NCBI GenBank assembly: GCA_008360955.1 | Contig: LUCM01000577.1 | Coordinates: 82,068-146,067 of the forward strand | DNA length: 64,000 nucleotides | Direction of reading: 5' to 3' | Source: Fasciolopsis buskii | Lineage: Eukaryota > Platyhelminthes > Trematoda > Plagiorchiida > Fasciolidae | In this document: piece after piece, positions 54,101-64,000 of the stretch | How the letters are laid out: the number at the start of each line of letters is the position of its first letter | Position numbering within the stretch: position 1 is the first letter of the stretch | Notes under the pieces: generated by a model | Told to the model about the DNA's origin: nothing | Seen by the model: only the letters and a program-made list of their open reading frames with translations | Databases searched by the model: none | Position numbers and translations under genes: made by a program

Positions 54101-54254
54101 TCCACTTTTTTCAGCACCTAAAATGCATACGGATTGGTGCTAGATGTATATTGCGCCCAAAACGAGTATTGTTGTAGTGGAAGTGGAAATAATTTGGTGT
54201 ATTGAGATTGGCAGTGATGCTGTGGCATAATTATTGCGGAAGAAATCCACTTAC
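51113..54254 (-). other. Intron 2 of the 5-HT1-like receptor gene (3,142 bases)
   Basis: Bounded by GTAAGT at its 5' end and CCCCAG at its 3' end, interrupting codon 89 (phase 1) in the ECL1-TM3 region. It contains the reverse transcriptase relic at 52590-52945, in the same orientation as the gene. Plus-strand open frames at 52943-53417 lie next to the relic and show no family resemblance. Nothing else was recognised. Confidence 0.85.
52590..52945 (-). pseudogene. Degenerate non-LTR (CR1/jockey-like) reverse transcriptase relic
   Basis: Two overlapping minus-strand frames together spell the palm-thumb part of a LINE reverse transcriptase. The first (52942-52751) has KLLLSFADVLVLG, a decayed version of the catalytic FADD box in which the second aspartate has become valine. 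After a frame change near 52800 the second frame gives KLSEWSAERNLSINSHKPEH and later NNGDQLNYEDTEKHLE. These match the family pattern L..WS....L..N..K.......NG..L...EKDLG. A stop follows directly after EKHLE, and the sequence then continues in the manner of the family (YLIEVL). With a frameshift, a stop and a lost catalytic Asp it cannot be active. It lies in intron 2 of the receptor gene. The clade is uncertain; RTE is the alternative to CR1/jockey. Confidence 0.65.
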
Positions 54255-54363
54255 CAAGCCACCAGTCCTCGGATACCTCGTTGATGGCCGATATTGGCAT
54301 CGGGAGCGTCGCAACCATTAGATCGGCTACGGCTAGACTGAGTATCAAATAGTTGGATACACC
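54255..54363 (-). CDS. 5-HT1-like serotonin receptor, coding exon 2 (TM2 and ECL1)
   Basis: Exon of 109 bases giving residues 53-88 plus the first base of codon 89. The acceptor reads TTTTGCAG, ending at 54364. The donor is GTAAGT starting at 54254. The exon encodes ICL1 and TM2, with the sodium-site aspartate D66 (2.50) in SLAVADLMVA, then PMPISAINEV and the extracellular EDWWLG motif, whose tryptophans belong to the amine-receptor WxLG motif of ECL1. The phase is 0 on entry and 1 on exit: codon 89 (Gly) is rebuilt as G from this exon and GT from exon 3, giving WWLG-NALCDFW. That reconstruction across both junctions is the main evidence that the three pieces belong to one gene. The open frame runs on past both exon ends, so splice evidence rather than frame length sets the limits. 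Confidence 0.93.
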
Positions 54364-57300
54364 CTGCAAAATTGCAGACAAGAAATGTTCAAAATATTAG
54401 TGGATACGACGTCATTTGCAATGAAGTGGTCAGATCCAGAATGAACAACTGGCTTAATTTTATTGAGGATATTTTGGCATCTGTTGAGGCAGAATATTAC
54501 GGGTCCGTATTGATATCCGTCTAAAGCTGCGACTTAAATAAAACCGATAAACAAAAACTTTCTGTGCATGAAACCAGTTAACATTCATTCTAACGATTTA
54601 TAGCAATTATCCCTACAACGTGCTTTTGGGATATCTGTTACCTGAAACAGTCTTCTATGACCGTTTGTAGAATCAAGAAGGTGCTCCCATTTTTTTTTTG
54701 AAAATAAAAGTGCACATTACAAGACTTCTCCATTTTTTTACCAAATAATTCAAAAGCCTCGCGGAACTGAATATTTCCAGAGAAAACATTTAGCGAAAGT
54801 TCAAGCGTTTGGATCGCTACCTCCTTGGGAGAAATGGAACGTTGTTCTCTTCCCACATTCTTTTGCATATGTGAACTAAAAGATAAACTTTTCAGTAAAG
54901 CTTCACGTACTGTGTTCACTGCGGTATTTGCTTGGTCCTTGATGAATGGCACACACAACATTGGAGCCGCGCTGCCTGATTCATTTTCTATTTATTTTGT
55001 CTACTTTCATCGTCAGCCTTGCGGGTGCGCATTCGGTTATTCGGTCCAGGTATGCGGGTTTCCTGGTCTTTGACTCGACTATCTTTAATCAACAAGATTC
55101 CTCTTTAGTTTCACAATAATTATACAAAATTTGAATTTCCACCTGATTATCTGGTCCCAAGCTAATGAAATCAAAATGGTTTGCTGACTGTCCAATTATG
55201 TGCAGATTTTCGTTTTCCGATAGACTCCGAATTCCGCTGCTTTTATTCCTATCTGACAAAAGCTATTTACAAATCAGTTATATGAAGCTTCAAGTAGACT
55301 AAATGAGAGATTTTCTTACACAGTCCAAAATGGTGGGATAATGGTGAGTAATGCAAGGGGGTCCTCTATTTTCACAATGATTTGTTCACTTAGTTCTGCT
55401 TCGTAAACTCTTGATTTTACTTCTCGTCCCATGGGATTCTGATCGTTGGGCTTTCAATCCTCAGAACTCCATGAAAACCAAAATCTGAGCTACGACCAAC
55501 AGAAATCTTTAAACCCATTAAAATTGTTTCTACTCATCAATGAATGAATGACACATTGCTTGTTTGTACCTGTCGTACCTGGTATGACTGTAATCAAAGC
55601 AAACACATTCACTATCCGTTAACTGGTCATCGAAAATGTGAAATTTTCAATCAAACCTGCCAGTGAAAAGTGCAAATTTCGAGTTTCAGCATTTTCTGTT
55701 ATTTTTGGCTCACATTTGTCAGCTGAATATCACTCCAGACTGCGCACGGTTTCCTTCGACTGAAAAATCACGTGCTTTGATTTACACATTTATTATGAAG
55801 ATTACAAAACGTGCGGAACAGTTTTGGAAAAACAATTAAATTACTTGCAACAAAACAAGATTCTCATGCTTTCACTATCATTTAGATGAATCCTGTCATA
55901 TACTCGATAATACTTCAGAGAGGAGTTAACTGTCCGATGTCTTATATGACCATTATATGCGCTGAGTGACTACTAAATTAGAATCGTGCAATAAGTCTAG
56001 GATTCGAAGGAGTCATCAGTATTTTTTTGATTTTTTTCTTTTAATTTTGTCGAAATAAATGATACCGTTCTTTTGGACTTGGTAAATCATGACTTTAAGT
56101 TCCGAAGACTTCCTTGAATAGATATTCTAAGAACTAATGTATGATTTTCTCCGCCTTAGTTTTTGCCTCTAGCTCAGTCCATTGTTCTCTCAGATCCCCG
56201 GATCACTTCTCACAAGAGATTGTGTAGTTATTTTCGATGAACTATCTGAGTTTGTGCTAATCCACGTACCCCACAGTTTTTCCTCAGCTCGATGCGGTCT
56301 TTTAATCATTCTGGTGGGGCCAGTGATTCCAAGTAAACGGCCTATATTAATTTGTCTGCCATATCCGACCAGCTGCTCCGGACCCAAAAAGTAGGCAATA
56401 ATTACTCCAGATGGACGGGAACCTTCACGCGACCTTTGCCAATTTTTTGTAGACAGTCATTTTCTACTATAAAAAAGCAAACATCCAAACATGAGCAACA
56501 AATAATCACGATAAATAAAGTTAATCTTATTGCACTACAAATAGTAATTACCTAATGTTTGCCTGTGATAGGATCACATTTTTGGTTCCTACGGGCAGGC
56601 GACAATTACCCTTTCATATAAGCGTTGCTATTTAACTCATAGAGTTTGATTGTATCATTCATAGGACTATGCTTATCATTGCGCAACCTCAATGCTATTC
56701 ATATTTTGTTTCAGTCTGTTTTCATACATGGGTATATTTAATCATACAGTGTCTCACAGTGAATTGGAACACGATAACGTTCTCTCCTAAATTTCTAGTC
56801 CTAATGACACTACTACTCGTCTTTTGTAAAAGCATTCTTCCAGAATTTCTTATCGTGCGTCATTTCGAAGAAACGATTTGTAAGGTAGGAAGGCAGATTG
56901 CTCGGAGTTACATTAGTTGTCCAATTTGTGAAAATGTATTACAGTTGTTCTATTAAGAAGACCAAAATTTTGGGGGGGCTCAGTTGTGATTCCAAAACGC
57001 TGGCTGACAAATAACCGAACATCTCGATTAGTCTCTGAAAATGAAGTCCGACGCAACGCCTCTCAGGGGTGATGTACTGAAAATGATTCCGAATAACCGG
57101 CACTCTCCGCGGGGTATAATGATCACTGCTAGACACTGTAGATTACTTGGGTAAACCGTTTTCGCAAGTCAACCATGGGAAGCCCACTGAACATGAGGTC
57201 CTATGATCAAGACTGAACAGTTTACAGGGTACTCAGAATGGTTAACGTAATGAGAAGTGTGAAATGAGTAATCCATCGCAGCCCTTCACGTTGCTTTGTT

Positions 57301-60300
57301 ATCTTATGATTGCGGTCACCTGATGAAACGCCTGAGCTAGAACACCCCAAATCAGCTCTTACCTTGGTTTGAGCGACCGATTTGTCTGCAACACACAAAG
57401 GAAACATGCACTCCTATGAACAACCGCTGGTATGCAAGTAGAGGCTCGAGGGGTTAGCATGTGCACTGAAAATTTGCCCTGTTTTCTTTTCTTCCATTTC
57501 TTTCCCTCAGTGTTTCCCTCATTTGCCCTGATTCTACTTGCGCTTATATTCCAAGCAGACCTTTGCCACATGGACAAGCACAAGTACCACCCTGCTTAAT
57601 ATGCCCTTTCTCTTCTCAATACAGAACGCCGTAGAAGGTTGCTGAATAACGCGGCTTGGTTCTTAAAATAAAGTTACCAACAGCAAACAGGTGGAATTTT
57701 CTTTATTTTGTCATTGATTTTTTTGCCCGTTATTTCCGATTATTTGAAAAATAGTCTATTTAAAAGATTTCAGCTGCCGACCGAAGTTGGATTAAGCAAA
57801 AGATCATTTTGGTCTATTAAAATTATTCTTAATCTGGGGGATATTGAATTCCAATACCACATGGTGCAATAAAATAAAATGTAATCGAGAGTCGGATAGA
57901 CACTTTCCTCTGTTTGAGTATGGAGAAATTTCTTTCAGTGTTTGCTTATCTAGCAAGTTGCTTTTTTTCAGTCCTAGGTTAGCGAAAATCAACAATGTTG
58001 CTTCCACAAAAAATAACTAATTGCCGGCCATGAATGTACGAAAATAAAGATAAACATGCAGTACCTATTATCTCTGACAAATATTAGTTATGCTTGGTCA
58101 GCAGTATTTGAACAGCGCTGAACTTCGTTCGCTGGCGCCAAAGTCTCAGTGTAAACCTAGGCATTGACACTGTGGAAGCTTTCAAACGTTGGTATCCAAG
58201 GCGATATCTTTAGAAAAACTGATTTGAAAGGACAGCCAGGCTGAAAAAGTGACATTGCAAACTTTCATTTTCCTCCGTCCTCTTCAGTGGGGTACACTGA
58301 CGTACAGCAGCACTCAAACTTCTAGGAAGACTCTACTGTTTTGAATGACACTGTCGCCGAGCCAGTTAATTGGATCGTTGTTCAGCCCTATCGAGAATGG
58401 TCTGCGGCTCTGGTCTTCACTACCGATCTAAAATCATCGCTGTTGGAAGCATAACCGGGCTAATCGTGCTACATTGTTAATCACAATCTGCCAACTCCGT
58501 CAAGAAACTTAATCGTATGCTAGGAGATAGCCTTTCAGAAGCGATGAGCGATTTTACTACCCGCTGTGGCCAAATATTTCCGCTGTACGAAGCGCAAAAC
58601 AAAAGCAAAAATAAAAATACCTCTACTTGGTAATACCTTCGGTTCACACTTACATGGAAATCGAATAAATATGGGCGCAAAATGTCTAACAGCGAGTAGT
58701 CACTGACAAAAACAAGCGATTTTGCAGCTGAAATTCCCCAGAAGAAATATTCAGGTTCAAAAACTTCTTACTTGCTCGAAAAGGAGCAACAGTGTAAACC
58801 TCACAGGATTGGAATGCACATAGGAACCAATATACTCTTTAGTTGTGTTTGACCTTTAATGTAACTAAACAATTCAATGGAATGAGTTAGAAAGTAGCCC
58901 TTTCAAGGTCAAATGGAAGTGAAACTCTGCATGCGTGTCTAACCTAAAACGCATACGTATTAGCTCACCTACTTGTTTGCATTTCTATTGTTATCTGAAA
59001 CATCGAGGGGGTAAAAGAATAAACGCTTTTGTGAAAAGGTTTGCAAAAAATTACACATTCTGTTTGAAATCAGCATTTCTAACCACGATCATTCTATGAC
59101 CGTTTCAGGTGTAGATTGATGCTTCCAGTCTCTTCTACAGACAATTGTGGACGTCTATTGTGAAAAAACTTGAAATAGCAAATTATTTAAAAAGGTCCAC
59201 GTGAAAAAACCCATCCGGTGACTAGTTTTTCGTCCAGGTAGGTATAGGTAACGTGTTTACCTAAAATCGATAACTAGGTGGAAATGTTTTAAGTGTCAAA
59301 AAAGCTGCATGAAAGCCAACCAGTACTGTGACTGCCTCTGTGATCAAACAATTTTATCAACTGAAACGGTGTGTGTCTTTGGTGGACCTGGACTCACAAC
59401 TTCTCAACGAACTAAGGGCAGTAACCAACGCTTAATAAATCAAAAATTGATGAATGTTACTTTTGCATATCATGCAATGCGCAGATGAGTTACGACTCGC
59501 TATGCATGCATGTGCCGAAGCAGATTATCTGGTTTGAAATTCTTTGCATTATAACTCAAGGTTCATCCGCTAAGTATTCATCTTTATCGAGGAATTCTTT
59601 TCCATAAGCTTATTAAGCGTCTCACTGCATGCTTTATTTTTTGTCGGTAAGTCTTACCGCGCTGTTGCAAGTTTTACTGTCACCACAGCGTCAACGAACG
59701 GTTTTAACCGGTGCTCAAAGTGCCATGATGATAATTTGTTTGCATTTGTCTGTTCAATTTTGAATCATCTCTAGTGCATCTGTATCGAGTTTGCATGGGA
59801 ACCTGAACGAGGTAAGAACCCTTGCGTAGGTAAAACCTATGCTACTTGACTACTTTGGCTGATTCCCTTCAGTTTAATTCACCGTAAACAGTACGTGGGC
59901 GACTACTGTACAGTGTGGGGCAGACCTTGTTTTCCCTGAACCATAACAATTTGACCAAATTAACGCACTTTTCTCCTCAAATGAACTTGAAATGTAGATT
60001 CGAACTGACTGTGACTGGGACCAGTAAACACAAACACTTTTGGTATCCAATTGTCTAAGACTTTCGCACAGGAGTCATCTCAGATCCCAGCCTCATCCGG
60101 GATCCCCTAGATACGCACTCAATCTCATTTCTAACATGTCATTTGAGACATTAGCGCAGTATTTCTTCCTTTTTCATCTGCAAATAGACAATGATATCAC
60201 GTAACTAACTGCGATTTGCAAGGAACAATAATCAAAGTTTTCAACAAACGTATATAACGAAGCACTAATTACAAATCAATTTACCTAATTGTAACAATAA

Positions 60301-61450
60301 AATCGTAACCACAAACTGTAAGGAAAGTCGAGATTTCTACCCAGTTCGTGACATTTTTGGCATTTATCCAAATGTTCCCTAAATTTATGGCATTAGGCAG
60401 TGTTAAATCAAGTCTTCAAAAAACGCTAGAAAACAAGTGCAACTGTACTACAATTCAACACAAGCAGTTTTGTATCCACTTCCCTAAGAGGATATTTATA
60501 ACCATTTCTTTGAAGGAAGTTGCTATATGGAAAGGGAAATTTTCTCCCTATTTTGCTTTTGTACTAGGCCAGGTGCATTGCTGGCATGCATCAGAATATG
60601 GATTATGGTTCGCCGTAATACAACCTCATCGGAAGAGACCAACCATTTTATTTCATTTTCTGATGGTTATGCAATGGTGTCCTTTTATTTCAGTTTTGCC
60701 TAGCCAATTGCTAAGTTCAAGTGACCGTAAACCTTGCGTCGGATCCGTTTCTCGTCCCTCGGATTTACAGGCAATAGATGATCGGATATTGAACAACTGG
60801 AAGAGCATAACCATTTGAGCAGCATCCGATGCACGTTTAACGCGCCACACTTTAAACATGAGGTTTCCCGCCTATTTGTGCTTCAGCAGAAAAAAAACGC
60901 CAAGTTTCCGGACTTTTATTCCGTTTAGAGCGGTAGTTCCCAGTTACCTCTAGCATTAACGCAGACTTGCTGTGGCTCTCAATCACATTTCTCATGCATA
61001 GACATGTGTACAGCTCTCTCCTAGGTTCTGGGAAATAAAGACGGTTAATATATCGTTTATTTTTCATATAAAATAGAAACCCGAGTATAAGCATTTTTTT
61101 CATTTTAACCGGTGCTATTTTCCAAGCGGCTTTATTTGAGTTCGAGAATTGTTTGAAGCACTAAATCCAACTACAGTTGACATTCGGGGATTGTAAATTG
61201 GACGAATTCAGGGTGTTTAAGCAATGCACTCTGTGTCAGTATTTAAAACTTTTCACTTGTCTATGAAATACTTGTTCATATTTTCTTTGGTGTGATCACT
61301 TTATTTTCCTTTGTGTAGAAGCAGCTGCTAATTCAACGCCGACATACTTCAAATGTGATCTTATTAGTCAGGAATGAAATTTTCAGATGCAATCTCAACC
61401 GCAGACTAGACTGAAAAACGCGAACCCGGGACGAATATAACAAGACTTAC
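54364..61450 (-). other. Intron 1 of the 5-HT1-like receptor gene (7,087 bases)
   Basis: Inferred from the matched donor and acceptor. A diverged SINE-like fragment (about 61345-61437) starts some 13 bases inside the 5' end. Overlapping open frames lie on both strands at 60348-60860: 156 codons on plus with a GTG start, 68 codons on minus. Another frame of 107 codons lies at 54638-54961 on minus. None has a domain I recognise, and I treat them as chance or relic frames. No other exon fitting the receptor was seen; exons 1 and 2 already join exactly at the conserved ICL1 position. Confidence 0.85.
61345..61437 (-). repeat. 5'-truncated type I SINE-like fragment beside the exon 1 donor
   Basis: On the minus strand this reads TTCGTCCCGGGTTCGCG. 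It shares a 14-base exact block (TTCGTCCCGGGTTC) with the SINE at 37515-37632. Weaker similarity follows to the shared body motif (GCGGT..., GCA..., TTC..ATTCCT..AA.AAGAT). The A-box half of the head is missing. It begins about 13 bases inside intron 1. Confidence 0.45.
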
Positions 61451-61606
61451 TTGTAAATGTTTCTCCAGCAAAATTGCAGCCACGACAAACACGTTGCCGA
61501 CAATGGTGCACAAGATGAGAGCTCCAAGGAGACAAAGTGTCAACCAAAAGTGGACCCATCCAAATCTGTTTTGAAAGACTACGGTTGCAACATTAGTAAA
61601 ATTCAT
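61451..61606 (-). CDS. 5-HT1-like serotonin receptor, coding exon 1 (N-terminus and TM1)
   Basis: First recognisable coding exon of a rhodopsin-family (class A) receptor, residues 1-52 of a 732-residue joined product. The ATG at 61606-61604 is followed at once by an N-glycosylation sequon (N2-F-T). A short extracellular tail leads into TM1, with the conserved GN pair (N38, position 1.50) and the intracellular EKHLQ turn. The exon ends CAA at 61451 and is followed by a strong donor, GTAAGT, at 61450-61445. Joining in phase 0 to exon 2 gives EKHLQ-GVSNYLILSLAVADL, the expected amine-receptor TM1-TM2 transition. An in-frame TAG sits at 61618-61616, four codons before the ATG, which supports this start. 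The same TTAG could instead be a splice acceptor, so an upstream coding exon is not excluded. The role, binding serotonin at the cell surface and signalling probably through Gi/o, is inferred from family membership. Confidence 0.9.
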
Positions 61607-61618
61607 TATTTCGCACTA

Positions 61619-64000
61619 ATGGGTTGCACATGGAGATTGAATGAACGAAGACATCTAACGGAACGATGTCAGATCAATGTACACTCTACCATACATGATC
61701 TGACTCGATTATAAAAAGGGTTACAAGGATCAGCTGTTTCTAATCTAGTTGTCCAATCAGGAGCCACTAGGAGAACGCTTCAACGGTTGGACAACTTATT
61801 AACCAATCGAGTTGTCCTCATTGGATTTTATGGAGTGGGACAGATTTTGATCTGTATACTGGAGACTTGTTATTTCAAATTATCTTCATTTTATATGAAA
61901 AATATTTAGAATATTTATTTTGCATAGCGCCAAAACCTCAGTGCTTCCGGGTTGCATTCTGCGTCATTTTTTTCTTTCATACAAGCATTTCGGACAGACG
62001 CGTATTGTAACCAGTCAACCAAAATCAAAATTTATTCACTTAAAAACTTCAAAACTCTGATTAGGCGTATTACACTTAACGTCACGAGTGATGACAAAAA
62101 ATGTGAGTCAAAATCATGAACTCTGTAAGAAAAACTGTTTTACTGGATAAAGCGGGCTGATTAGAGCTGCATGAAAAAAACAACTGGCAGACAAGCAAAT
62201 AGATTTTCGATTGTGTCGTCTTCAACACGGCCCAAGCGTTTAGATTTCTATAATACAAAGCTATTTGTGATAACTGGTTTGATCAGTAATAATGGATTAC
62301 ATGGAGCTGCTGATTTCTTTAGATTTGGTTCTCGATTGATAAAGTTTTACGGCGATATGTCTAAGGAAGATTCCGGTTTATTGGGTTATCCACCTCCGGT
62401 TTCGATCCCCGAGCCACTGTACAGACTTTACTGAATTTCGCTTTCGATTTTGACTCGCGGTTGTCGTTTTTAGAATAAAGAGATGCGCTCAAAATTCTGT
62501 ATATCAAAACTGTTAAGCTCTTATTTCGCTTGGATTTCTGCAGATCTATGAGCATTTGTTGTACATCGAAGACATTTTTCTTTATTATCGCTATTAATGT
62601 TATTGTCATTATTTTTAGTTTGTTTTTAACTGACAAATCTCAAAATTGGTGATCCGGGAGAGGAGATATCAAATGCAGTTTGTAATATGGATAGATCAAG
62701 TTTCACACAAAAACATTATTACGCTTGCAGAAATAAAATACCTGCACTTTCGATGAGATTTGAAGTGTTTCACAAGTGAATAATGCGAATTGCTTTGTTT
62801 TTGGACTTCCAGCTTATATATATGGCACTGGGGATAGAACAATCTTAAAGTATCAAGTGGTGTAATGATCAGCGCAAAGCAGATAGACTTTCTACTGGGT
62901 ATTATTAGCAAAGTGTCTCTCAGTCATCGAATAAGGTGAGAAGACAACATTTGTATGTGAGAAATTATCTGTTTACAATGCGTTACTCCTGCTATAGGCT
63001 AAAGCAGGCACATAATTGGTCGCTGCGGGAAGAGTTTCAATCTAATCAATTGAGAAATTTCCACTTAAAATATTTACCCGAGGTAACAGAAATATTGCTT
63101 CCGTATTAGACCATCAGATAAAGCCGTATTTGGGACAAAGGCATGCTAATGCATAAGACGCCAGGTGTTGCGACTTTCATCTAATTGAGTTCGTCACGTA
63201 ATAGGATCCGATATTTCTGATTCCAAGCCTAAGTTGTGCGGACACCGTACGGTATTTTTTTGGGATCCTTAGTGGTAATCATCCTAATGTGGACTGAATA
63301 ATCAGCAGGTATTAGTAATACTCATCTGTAAACATTATGTTGTTGCTTTCGTTCGATTCAAAAATTACAGTCATCTCAGAGGGACTGCAATAGACCAACA
63401 GATGAATTTTTAGAATTGCCGATTTGATATTTCTGTTTTTCTGAAGTCGACGGACTAGCTCATCGTTTGCTAACCTTCCTAGACGGGAAATTTCATTAAT
63501 AGGGTATTTTGAGATCGAACAAAGACGAATGTGAACTCGTCAAACAATAGCTAAATCTGGAGCTTAGACATATTCACGGTTACTGTAAGTATCACGTAGC
63601 CGAAAAAGCCAACTTAAAAAACAATACGAAATAGGAATAATTCTGTCAAGGAAGATAAAAGCTACTGAATGGAAGTGCAAAACGTGGGCTGTTGAAGCTA
63701 TAGTACTACAGCAAGACACAGAGCTTGCAAACAAGGCAAGTAACACTCTCTTGAAATGGTTCTTCAGTAAGTGGAGTATTATTTTAGATAGTATCAAATT
63801 TCAAGACGTAATGAGTAAACTTTCCATAAGCTTAATAAATCGGTGAAAGAGATTCACATTGTGAACCGCGAATAATTTGTTCCTTTTACCAAAACGCTAT
63901 TTTTCGCGCGAAAATCTTTTTGGCTCACATGCAACTAGAGAAAGATGGGCGTTCACGATAACAAAACTTCGCTTGGTTCTCTTGCGCACCTACTCTCCTA
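61619..64000. other. Upstream region of the receptor gene
   Basis: Expected to hold the promoter and any 5' non-coding exons of the minus-strand receptor gene. A TATAAAAAG-like element at about 61711-61719 is oriented for plus-strand transcription, so it is not a good promoter for this gene. Short frames at 62171-62911 and 63564-63797 have no recognisable domain. Confidence 0.3.
61747..61796. repeat. Inverted repeat upstream of the receptor start
   Basis: AGTTGTCCAA (61747-61756) and TTGGACAACT (61787-61796) are perfect 10-base inverted repeats with a 30-base spacer. A related GTTGTCCTCATTGG follows near 61811. The pair lies 140-190 bases upstream of the annotated ATG on the minus strand. 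It could be a paired protein-binding site, a hairpin or chance. Confidence 0.5.

Noticed and set aside
54638..54961. 107-codon minus frame near exon 2
   Set aside because: It lies in intron 1, no receptor or known domain matches, and exons 1 and 2 already join at the conserved position without it.
60348..60859. 156-codon plus frame (GTG start) overlapping a 68-codon minus frame in intron 1
   Set aside because: Both strands open, no domain recognised, no splice support; kept only as a note in the intron entry.
61706..61722. TATAAAAAGGG as the receptor's TATA box
   Set aside because: It is oriented for plus-strand transcription, opposite to the receptor gene.

Overview
The window looks like nuclear DNA of a flatworm, most likely a digenean trematode. 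It is AT-rich, with one gene split by kilobase-scale introns, abundant degenerate repeats, tRNA-derived SINE-like elements and a non-LTR retrotransposon relic. The phylum call rests on the overall style of the receptor protein (a 5-HT1-type receptor with a huge third intracellular loop) and on the repeat content. It is an inference; no search was run.

Only one protein-coding gene can be assembled with confidence. It is a serotonin-type (5-HT1-like) G protein-coupled receptor on the minus strand, in three coding exons: 61606-61451, 54363-54255 and 51112-49179. All four internal splice sites have GT/AG ends, the reading phases match, and the joined product is 732 residues with all seven membrane segments and the amine-receptor signature residues. 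Intron 1 (about 7.1 kb) carries a SINE fragment almost against its 5' splice site. Intron 2 (about 3.1 kb) carries a broken reverse transcriptase relic. A plausible poly(A) signal lies about 190 bases past the stop.

The rest is mainly non-coding and repetitive. The left end (1 to about 3185) and the segment 37475-40132 are two diverged copies of one long repeat (called E here), in opposite orientation and about 36 kb apart. Each copy contains two SINE-like units. Next to the left copy, 3207-3794 is an almost perfect 588-base copy of 39545-40132, far more alike than the rest of E, which points to a recent duplication or conversion, or to an assembly artefact. At least three kinds of tRNA-derived SINE heads are recognisable by A-box and B-box promoter motifs (type I at 3012, 16783, 17032, 37515 and 38545; type II at 27144 and 41625; type III at 36280).

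No operon, CRISPR array, rRNA or intact tRNA gene was found. Most open frames of 60-160 codons here lie on both strands, lack recognisable domains and behave like chance frames. A few possible isolated exons (17336-17537 plus, 34422-34522 minus) and a possible LINE endonuclease relic (33640-33770) are given as findings rather than genes.
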